Source: an uncultured Bacteroidales bacterium (GTDB taxonomy: Bacteria; Bacteroidota; Bacteroidia; Bacteroidales; P3). Taken from it: DNA of 13,662 nt. This document shows positions 8,401 to 13,662 of this stretch, piece after piece. Below the pieces are notes generated by a model that was not told where the DNA came from, searched no databases, and worked only from the letters and a program-made list of their open reading frames with translations. The stretch lies in NCBI GenBank assembly GCA_947174375.1, contig CAMWIS010000031.1, forward strand, positions 1 to 13,662, in the 5' to 3' direction. Both the position numbers and the translations under genes were made by a program. Position 1 is the first letter of the stretch; the number at the start of each line of letters is the position of its first letter.

Positions 8401-9508
8401 GTTTGACCTGACGGCGGAATGGGAAACGCCCCTGTTTGAGGAAGCGATGTCCATTGGCTACGGTGGCGGCGTTATGGTGGCTTACAACAGCTTCGGGGAA
8501 GATATTCCCACGCAATATTGGGCCGCCATCGGTTGGGATTCGACCGACCTGAAATTGTACAAGGATCTTTACCTGGTGGGTATGGAATACATGCTGGGCG
8601 ACAACACGAAGTCGTTCGAAGCCTTCGTTTACCTGAACGATGAAAAAGCATATACCGAGTCGTTGAACCGTGCGCCCGCCCGAAGCTGGCAGACCATGTA
8701 TTTCAAACATTCGTTCTCGATGAACCAACCCAATGAAGTGGCCGTGGGCTATCACATCACGTACAACGCCGACGCGTCCCCGGTAGCCATCGACTACTCC
8801 TACAACAAACGGGGCTACAGCGACCTGCTTTCGTTTGACGGCGAACACTTTGTGCCCTTGGCCTCCTATGACATCGAAGGCTCGTGGGCCATCCGCGCGC
8901 TGGTGGCCCGCAAACGCGACGTCGCCGCCGCCACCTCCGCCGACGGTACGCTCAACCCCGCCCTGTTGGAAGGCAAGCTCATCCGCGTGACCGAATCCAG
9001 CCTCCCCGTTTCGCTGAAACAGACCCCGGTCAAGTTCATGAACATGCCCTCGTCCAAGGCGCCGTTGACGCTGCAAGGCTTCAACATCTACCGCCAGCGC
9101 GCGGACATCGATGAAGCCGAGGTTAAACTGAACACCGACCTGCTTAAGACGTTCTCGTATGCGGAACCCAACCCCCTGCCGGGAGGCGCCGAATACGACT
9201 ATACGGTAGAAGCCGTTTATGCCAACACCACCGTCAAAACCTCGGTTTTCGTCACGCTGACCGACGTGAGCACGGAGGAAGAGCTCAACGGCATGACGCT
9301 GACGCTCTACCCCAACCCGGCTTCCGACGTCGTTTATGTAAACGGTGAATACACCGCCTTGCAGATTCTTGACTTCGGCGGCCGCGTATTGCGCCAGCTG
9401 CCGTCTTCGCCGCAAATCCCCCTCAATGGCCTGATGCCCGGCACGTATTTCTTCCGCTTTACGGATGAAAACGGCCGCACGGCCACGTATAAAGTCGTTG
9501 TAAAATAA
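5471..9508 (+). CDS. Secreted propeller / FN3 protein with T9SS type A sorting domain
   Basis: This 1345-residue protein starts at ATG 5471 with a signal peptide (MAKKLLIASLLLFLGWSAQA, then Q21). Residues 21-393 look like a beta-propeller: an xDG motif recurs near residues 206, 263, 310 and 367 (SYDGNVLGG, NRDGSMLVG, DDNGLVFG, TPDGTLVSG). FN3-1 spans about 394-478. FN3-2 is split: strands A-B at 486-512, then a second propeller-like region at about 513-800 with at least five blade-like segments, then the remaining strands from GYNLYRNGE (804) to 857. FN3-3 spans 861-952. FN3-4 is also split: 956-987, a jelly-roll-like insert at about 988-1198, then GFNIYR (1203) to 1265. A T9SS type A domain closes the protein (YPNPAS at 1280, GTYFFRF, terminal YKVVVK). 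No enzyme motif is evident; a surface adhesin or scaffold role is inferred. A strong terminator follows. Confidence 0.92.
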   Translation: MAKKLLIASLLLFLGWSAQAQDDVSSVTYPGQGDSKAVVMTGLQDGIITFISEDKLMSGSTGDFGFVYNPTDGKTTLYNDFLLQAFISPDHYVASPKGEGTVPYVYYKGKHELERTIQNNETYNNDLSFWSAQPNGNRVVMLGYEWDYGNNSLGKWDSTTNPVGIVYDGKTGKVITKLHSKWPRVSPLRAEANTNYGSRATAISYDGNVLGGWGTWPLDTIYSTWQTTFWDLVDYDETNKTIYTYAIEDPRFCMSDLTGANRDGSMLVGYNEVTSHGLVIHYDRANKSFTVDTVGPLPGYGLMFFNTIDDNGLVFGFCSVEADPYSRKAAVYDTKTKVLMDLNTYLYEYYDITAPRDLGCPTLATPDGTLVSGFYFQGNLPTPWYIQFGERILPRARNVKAKAIGDGYTAHITWQAPLASEHTLTGFEIYRDDNPVAIQTLGKNDLFYDEENCPEGNHTYKVVAVYGDEKAGAATSNLFMIGSIFPVQQIGHNLQYNRYASIYWGIPSSEVVMSAMNKVAAKNGQGIIDRSPVVAASRTAPAAAHQAKTYKNTALDFIYNVDMLMYNGYCGIKIGDLYYISSWQGGGIRIMDQYNTVTEEWEPAGLNEAVLSMVYFPEKNQLYCGSVDNIYILDLNNKNRIINTIAGVPSRHLTYLPDLEIKGNKGVLMTGGWEDAKFYTIDGKYLEESGFDFTGLSVSGTAYHDGKVYAASQTGPNSNEIYVFDLATRQQIGDPIQVAEDPAVLNVLNPDADDVATADLSVAGGLTTCTLDDGTVALVAGYQCSWVYSQLMFLELESAPERKGYNLYRNGELIAANLETRRYYEELTPGDYEYTVKAIYTDELSDYSPATTVKINGYGKCLPVKDLYAHETNRWVALEWDVPTSDTAAGLVGFSVFRDGTKIAELWNEAVSLNYNDLSDLAVGTTYTYRLESLYSTGCKADTSVKITVTNEGTAMAPFGLNVTKKRNAAYTADNKLFDLTAEWETPLFEEAMSIGYGGGVMVAYNSFGEDIPTQYWAAIGWDSTDLKLYKDLYLVGMEYMLGDNTKSFEAFVYLNDEKAYTESLNRAPARSWQTMYFKHSFSMNQPNEVAVGYHITYNADASPVAIDYSYNKRGYSDLLSFDGEHFVPLASYDIEGSWAIRALVARKRDVAAATSADGTLNPALLEGKLIRVTESSLPVSLKQTPVKFMNMPSSKAPLTLQGFNIYRQRADIDEAEVKLNTDLLKTFSYAEPNPLPGGAEYDYTVEAVYANTTVKTSVFVTLTDVSTEEELNGMTLTLYPNPASDVVYVNGEYTALQILDFGGRVLRQLPSSPQIPLNGLMPGTYFFRFTDENGRTATYKVVVK

Positions 9509-9534
9509 CGACTTGTGCAACCCATAATTACCGG

Positions 9535-9567
9535 GCGGCGGTCCTTTCGGGCCGCCGCTTTTTTTTT
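9535..9567 (+). terminator. Intrinsic terminator after the 5471-9508 gene
   Basis: A 10-bp stem (9535-9544 pairing with 9549-9558, one G-T wobble, otherwise G/C only) closes on a TTTC loop and is followed at once by nine T residues (9559-9567). It begins 26 bases after the stop codon and marks the end of the first two-gene unit. Confidence 0.93.
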
Positions 9568-9596
9568 ACCCGCTTCCATTTAAGCCGTTTTTTTTG

Positions 9597-9604
9597 TATC
9601 TTAG
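9597..9604 (+). promoter_or_regulatory. Candidate Bacteroidota promoter (-7 element) for the 9638 unit
   Basis: TATCTTAG differs at one position from the Bacteroidota -7 consensus TAnnTTTG. It sits in a T-rich stretch just after the terminator and 33 bases before the ATG at 9638, which suits a short A/T-rich leader. No clear TTTG -33 element is present at the usual distance (the sequence there is TTCCATTTAAG). Position and context support it more than the match does. Confidence 0.45.
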
Positions 9605-9637
9605 CACGCATTTTATACGCTAAAATATTTTCGCCAT

Positions 9638-11647
9638 ATGAAACGTTTTTCTTTGACAATCGCGCTCTTGGCCATGGTGGCACTGAGCGGTAGAAGCCTT
9701 GCCCAGACTTGGTATTTCTACGAAAGTTTTGACAATGTAGCCGTGGATGCCACGGGTTCCGGCGATATACCGGACGGTTTCACGCTCTATAACGACGCCA
9801 ACGAGCCGTTGGGCACCCTCGCCTATTTTGACAAGGCTTGGAAGGTTGTCCGCAGCATGAACGGCATCGGCTATGCGGCCGCCCCCTCGTCGTTCAAGGA
9901 ACAGAACGCCCAGGCCGACCGTTGGCTCGTAACGCCGGCCATTTCGCTCAAAGGCGCTTCCGCCCCCAAGCTCTATTTCCGCGCCAAAGCCGACCACAGC
10001 CAGGCGCGTGACGGATTCGTATTGAAAATATCCACGACCACGGCGGAGAAATCGGCTTTCAGCAATGTCCGCACGATTCGGGAAGCCCCGAACAAATGGA
10101 CGGACTACATCATTGACCTGAGCGAATACAAGGGACAGACCATCTACCTCGCCTTCGTTCAGAATTCGACCAATATGCTGATGATTGACATCGACGACAT
10201 CCGCGTGGGCGAAACGACGACCGGCCTGGGTGCGGCCTGCAACAACGCCCACACGCCGCTCTATATGATTCACACGCACGAGGGCTCCGGTATGTCTTTC
10301 CCCGTTTCGGCCACGTTGCAGAACTGGTCGGGCACGCTGATTACGAGCGCGCGGCTCTGCGCCCGCATGGATAACGGCGCGATTATCCACAAGACGTTCA
10401 CCGGTCTGGAAATCCAACCCGCCGGCACGGCTTCGTTGGACAAACTATCGTTCTCGTTCGACTACATTCCCCAAACAGCCAACCGGAACGCCGCATTTGA
10501 AATATGGTTCGACCAAATCAACGGTGAGAACGTAAGCACGGATCACAGCCAGGTGCACTGCTTTGTGACGGAAGAGACGGAACTGCCCTATATGCAAATG
10601 CTTTTCGAGATGTTCTCCTCGGCCACGTGCATTAACTGCGGCCCGTGGAACAAACTTTTCCATACCTGGGATTCCATCATCGGCGGCAACGACATGAGCC
10701 GGCCCGAGGGTGTTGTCGTAGCCAAATTCCAAGTGGACGTACCCTACGACGGCGACCCGCTCGTGACGGACGAAACGGAAGCGCGCCGCAATTATTACGC
10801 CATCAAGTCGGCACCCACTTGGATGGTAAACGGTCGCCGCTTCACGCTCCAAGGCGGTTCGGAAGATTGCCCCGAAACGTATCAGGCTATCATGGATTCG
10901 TTGGCCAAATTCCAACGGACGCCGAGCCCGATTGCACTTCAGGCCAGACTGAACATTGCTGAAGACTCCAGCTTTATGGCGGAAATTAAAACGACGGCCA
11001 AACTGCCGATTCAAGGCGAATACCAACTGTACGTCGTTTTGCTGGAAGACTCCATCCACGGCGCGTCGCAGATGAGCAACGAAACCGAATACTACCACAT
11101 CGTCCGCAAGATGTTGCCCGATGCCAACGGCACGCCTTTGGCGACGCCGCAACCCACCGACGAAAACGTCGAGCACACTTACACCTTCTCCTACACCGTG
11201 GGCAATGACCCGCATTTCTACGGTAGCTTTGACCGCGTGGGCGTTGTAGCCTATATCCAGAATACGGCTACGCGGGAAATCATTCAGGCCGCTTTCGCTT
11301 CCGCCAACGGCGGCTGGTCGGAGATTTCCGCGTGGATCAACGACAGCTGCTATGCCGTTGACCCGTCGGTGCCGAACGAATGCCGCCGCGAGGCCGCCGC
11401 GGACGTCATACTCTACCCGAACCCCGTAAGCGAAACGGCCACGCTGTCGTTCCGTCCGTTGAACGCCAACCGGCTGACGGTTTCCATTATCAACCTGCAA
11501 GGCCGCGTCATGTCGCGTCAGACGGTTCAGGGCGCTACGGATATGCAGACGCTGACCTTGCCGACCGCCAACCTGACGGAAGGCCTGTATATCGTATGCA
11601 TCGAAAGTGCCGACGGCCGGACGACCGTTAAATTGTTGAAGAAATAA
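9638..11647 (+). CDS. Secreted adhesin-domain / Omp28-thioredoxin-like protein with T9SS type A sorting domain
   Basis: This 669-residue protein starts at ATG 9638 with a signal peptide ending near SLAQ (residues 1-23). Residues 24-191 resemble a cleaved-adhesin/choice-of-anchor J jelly-roll: YESFDNVAVD, later DRWLVTPAISLKG, KLYFRAKA, and IDIDDIRVG at the end. A beta-rich linker leads to a thioredoxin-like segment (about 315-420). It has C331-I-N-C334 after a short helix lead and a likely cis-proline loop, SAPTWMVNG, with P393. The following beta-domain (about 425-560), ending RVGVVAYIQNTATREIIQAA, fits the Omp28-related family, whose members pair such domains with a CxxC. The sorting domain runs from YPNPVS (593) to the terminal VKLLKK. 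A redox or disulfide role is possible, but outside the cell the two cysteines may simply form a structural bond. The next gene starts 24 bases after its stop, so the two are probably co-transcribed. Confidence 0.9.
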   Translation: MKRFSLTIALLAMVALSGRSLAQTWYFYESFDNVAVDATGSGDIPDGFTLYNDANEPLGTLAYFDKAWKVVRSMNGIGYAAAPSSFKEQNAQADRWLVTPAISLKGASAPKLYFRAKADHSQARDGFVLKISTTTAEKSAFSNVRTIREAPNKWTDYIIDLSEYKGQTIYLAFVQNSTNMLMIDIDDIRVGETTTGLGAACNNAHTPLYMIHTHEGSGMSFPVSATLQNWSGTLITSARLCARMDNGAIIHKTFTGLEIQPAGTASLDKLSFSFDYIPQTANRNAAFEIWFDQINGENVSTDHSQVHCFVTEETELPYMQMLFEMFSSATCINCGPWNKLFHTWDSIIGGNDMSRPEGVVVAKFQVDVPYDGDPLVTDETEARRNYYAIKSAPTWMVNGRRFTLQGGSEDCPETYQAIMDSLAKFQRTPSPIALQARLNIAEDSSFMAEIKTTAKLPIQGEYQLYVVLLEDSIHGASQMSNETEYYHIVRKMLPDANGTPLATPQPTDENVEHTYTFSYTVGNDPHFYGSFDRVGVVAYIQNTATREIIQAAFASANGGWSEISAWINDSCYAVDPSVPNECRREAAADVILYPNPVSETATLSFRPLNANRLTVSIINLQGRVMSRQTVQGATDMQTLTLPTANLTEGLYIVCIESADGRTTVKLLKK

Positions 11648-11671
11648 ACACGTTAAGTTTTACAACGCGCT

Positions 11672-13662
11672 ATGAAACGTAATATTCTGACCGCCCTCGC
11701 GGCGGTTTTCGGCATCGCGTGCCTGGTGGCCGGCGGTAACCTCCGAGCCCAAACCGTGAATGCGGACTACGAAGACGGCGGTCTTTACATCCGTCTTAAG
11801 AAAAACACGGCCTTTGCCGTCAAATCGGGCGAAAGCCGCTCGCTGAACGCAGCCCGGTTCAACTTTCTCAATACCGAGCTGAAGACCTACGGCATCCAGT
11901 CCGACGTACTGTCGATGGGCTTTGCCGACAACGACAAACTGAACCGCACGATTTCCGTGACGATAGACAGCATCGAGGACATAGACGCGTTCATTGAATA
12001 CCTCCGTCAGTGTCCCGAAGTGGAAATGGTGGAAAAACGCCCCGCGTACTACATTTGCGGCGATGGCCTGAAGGCGGAAAATTTGGGCGACCCGCTGAGC
12101 GCGGTTATCAACGGCCGGAACCAAAAATGGCACTTGGACGTCATCAACACCGAAGCGGCCTGGGAATTGGCCACGGGCAAGCCCTACATCAAGGTGGCGG
12201 TGGTCGATAACGCCATTTGGGAAGGCCACGAGGACTTGAACATCGCCCCCGAAAACCTGTATAACATCCATACGGGCGAAGTGGGCAGCGCGGCACCGCC
12301 TGCCGGTGTGACGCAGGACGCCAACTGCAATGATATATACAACGGGAAATGCCCCGCTTACGAATGGTCGCATGGCACGCACTGCGCCGGCAATGTAGGC
12401 GCCGTCCGTAACAACGGCATAGGCGTGGCCGCCGTGGGGAGCGGCGTCACGGTCATGGGTGTCCGTTGCGCCACCAACAGCGTGCCCGGTTCCGTGAGCA
12501 ACGGCTTTGCCGGCATACGTTGGGCGGCCGAACACGGCGCCAAGGTCATCAGCGTTTCGTGGGGTTCCAACAGCCAGCCCTCCGCCACCGAACAGGAATT
12601 GCTGAAATCGTGCTACGAAAAGGGCATCATCATCGTGGCCGCGGCCGGCAACCAACAGGCCAATATGTGGTTCTATCCGGCGGCTTTGCCGTATGTCATT
12701 TCCGTGGGTTCGGTCAACTCGGACAAAAAATTCTCGAGCGATTTCTCGAACTTCGGCAAATGGGTGGATATCCTTGCGCCGGGCGGTTTCATTATGATTG
12801 GCGGTACGCGCAGCGATTATTCCGTATTGAGCACGACGTTCTGCACCAACCAGGGCTACCGCATCAAATGCAATGACAATTATTTTAACGGCATGTATTA
12901 CGACGGTATGTACGGCACGTCGATGGCGACGCCCGTGGCGGCCAGCCTCTGCGGTCTGTTGCTTTCGGTGGATTCGACGCTCAACACCTCGCAAATGCGT
13001 GAACTGTTGGCTTCGACGGCGCAAATCATCAGCGGCAACGAAAGCCGGGTACGCGACGGCTCCGGCCTTATCGACGCTTTCGCGGCGGTCAAGAGCCTGT
13101 TGGAACACCGCCGCCCCATGCCGACCAATGTCCAATGCACGATTCTGCCGCCCCAAGGCGTGAACCTGACCTGGGATGCGCCTAAAACCGAAGCCGGCGA
13201 CCCACAGGTGGCCTACTACCGCGTTTACTGCAACGGCAAGTTGGTTCAAGACAACCTGAAGGAGACCGCTTTCAGCGGCAACAACCTGAAGAAAGACGAG
13301 AACTACGCCTATACGGTGGAAGCCGTATATACCGACAACGTCGTTTCGCTGCGCAGCGGCATCGACTTCTATCTGCCGCTTTACCGCAACATCGAAGTGG
13401 AAATAACCCCCAACGAAGCGTGGGGCTCGGTGTCGGGCGCGGGCTATCAGCCCGACGGCGACACGGTGGAACTGAAAGCGATACCGACGCCCGGTCATTC
13501 GTTCCTCCGCTGGTATGAAAACGGGACGATCGTGTGCCGGGATTCGATTTACCGGCTTGTGGCCAACTACGACATCCAACTGACGGCGATGTTCAAGGAA
13601 AACGTATCGAACGAAGGGCTGCAAACGGCCGAAGCCTTGACGGTTTACCCCAACCCGACCGA
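11672..13662 (+). CDS. Secreted subtilisin-family (S8) serine protease, T9SS cargo, 3' end outside window
   Basis: 663 codons are visible from ATG 11672; the frame is still open at the window edge. A signal peptide (residues 1 to about 27, ending NLRAQ) is followed by a propeptide-like region (28 to about 140) ending CPEVEMVEKRP, similar to S8 inhibitor prodomains. The catalytic domain has all expected residues: Asp179 (VAVVDNAI), His234 (SHGTHCAG), oxyanion Asn327 (AAAGNQQ) and Ser417 (GTSMATP). It is therefore probably an active endopeptidase that self-processes its propeptide. Asp179 is followed by Asn-Ala rather than the usual Thr/Ser-Gly. The catalytic region holds eight cysteines (219, 227, 238, 266, 314, 391, 400, 427), suggesting disulfides. 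An FN3 domain (482 to about 568), one InlB-B-like repeat (571 to about 642) and the start of a T9SS sorting domain (VYPNPT, Tyr659) follow. The substrate is unknown. The product should be on the surface or released. Confidence 0.93.
   Translation, partial: MKRNILTALAAVFGIACLVAGGNLRAQTVNADYEDGGLYIRLKKNTAFAVKSGESRSLNAARFNFLNTELKTYGIQSDVLSMGFADNDKLNRTISVTIDSIEDIDAFIEYLRQCPEVEMVEKRPAYYICGDGLKAENLGDPLSAVINGRNQKWHLDVINTEAAWELATGKPYIKVAVVDNAIWEGHEDLNIAPENLYNIHTGEVGSAAPPAGVTQDANCNDIYNGKCPAYEWSHGTHCAGNVGAVRNNGIGVAAVGSGVTVMGVRCATNSVPGSVSNGFAGIRWAAEHGAKVISVSWGSNSQPSATEQELLKSCYEKGIIIVAAAGNQQANMWFYPAALPYVISVGSVNSDKKFSSDFSNFGKWVDILAPGGFIMIGGTRSDYSVLSTTFCTNQGYRIKCNDNYFNGMYYDGMYGTSMATPVAASLCGLLLSVDSTLNTSQMRELLASTAQIISGNESRVRDGSGLIDAFAAVKSLLEHRRPMPTNVQCTILPPQGVNLTWDAPKTEAGDPQVAYYRVYCNGKLVQDNLKETAFSGNNLKKDENYAYTVEAVYTDNVVSLRSGIDFYLPLYRNIEVEITPNEAWGSVSGAGYQPDGDTVELKAIPTPGHSFLRWYENGTIVCRDSIYRLVANYDIQLTAMFKENVSNEGLQTAEALTVYPNPT

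Noticed and set aside
7373..9520. 715-codon open frame on the minus strand
   Set aside because: It is in codon register with the sense gene, so its stops can arise only from sense TTA, CTA or TCA codons, which this GC-biased gene rarely uses. The translation is arginine/valine-rich without recognisable domains.
12466..12876. Plus-strand frame of 136 codons inside the protease gene
   Set aside because: It is out of frame with the protease, rich in Arg/Gly/His from shifted codons, and overlaps the catalytic region.
11660..13624. 654-codon open frame on the minus strand
   Set aside because: It has the same register effect opposite the S8 protease gene. The sense strand has a full catalytic motif set, signal peptide and sorting domain.
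13600..13662. Truncated or frameshifted protease C-terminus
   Set aside because: The frame is still open at the last base and has just entered a normal YPNP sorting domain. The end is only the window edge.

Overview
This window looks like part of a chromosome from a member of the Bacteroidota, most probably Bacteroidales. It is fairly GC-rich for that group by eye, with G/C-heavy third codon positions. The assignment rests on secretion signals: four consecutive large secreted proteins, at least three of them with a C-terminal type IX secretion (T9SS) type A sorting domain starting at a YPNP motif (the fourth has a divergent version). It is also supported by a TPR / single membrane helix / LuxR-like HTH regulator of a kind common in this phylum and by A/T-rich leaders without a strong Shine-Dalgarno sequence. 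Genus cannot be fixed from the sequence alone.

Layout, all genes on the plus strand. (1) 1-1089: C-terminal part of a membrane-anchored TPR regulator whose start lies outside the window. (2) 1090-1282: a 193-bp intergenic stretch rich in inverted repeats. (3) 1283-5437: a 1384-residue secreted multidomain beta-sandwich protein with two tandem InlB-B-like repeats and a divergent sorting domain. (4) 5471-9508: a 1345-residue secreted protein with two propeller-like regions, four fibronectin type III (FN3) domains and a canonical sorting domain; two of the FN3 domains are split by inserted domains. (5) 9535-9567: a strong intrinsic terminator, followed by a candidate promoter. (6) 9638-11647: a 669-residue secreted protein combining a cleaved-adhesin-type domain, an Omp28/thioredoxin-like domain with a CxxC motif, and a sorting domain. 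(7) 11672 to the window end: a subtilisin-family (S8) protease with propeptide, FN3 domain, InlB-B-like repeat and the start of a sorting domain. It is cut off by the window edge.

The spacing suggests two tandem transcription units, each with two cargo genes: 1283-9508 (33-bp gap, then the terminator) and 9638 onward (24-bp gap). All four products should cross the inner membrane by the Sec route. At least three should then cross the outer membrane through T9SS, ending up surface-attached or released. A coherent reading is a surface adhesin/protease cargo cluster, but nothing shows that the products act on one another. No tRNA, rRNA, CRISPR array, insertion sequence or phage gene was seen, and no stretch over 300 bases lacks a gene.

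The most interesting signals are the two FN3 domains in the 5471-9508 gene, each interrupted at the same place in the fold (a propeller in one, a jelly-roll-like domain in the other), and the inverted-repeat-rich leader before 1283. I did not find a clearly new multi-gene system.
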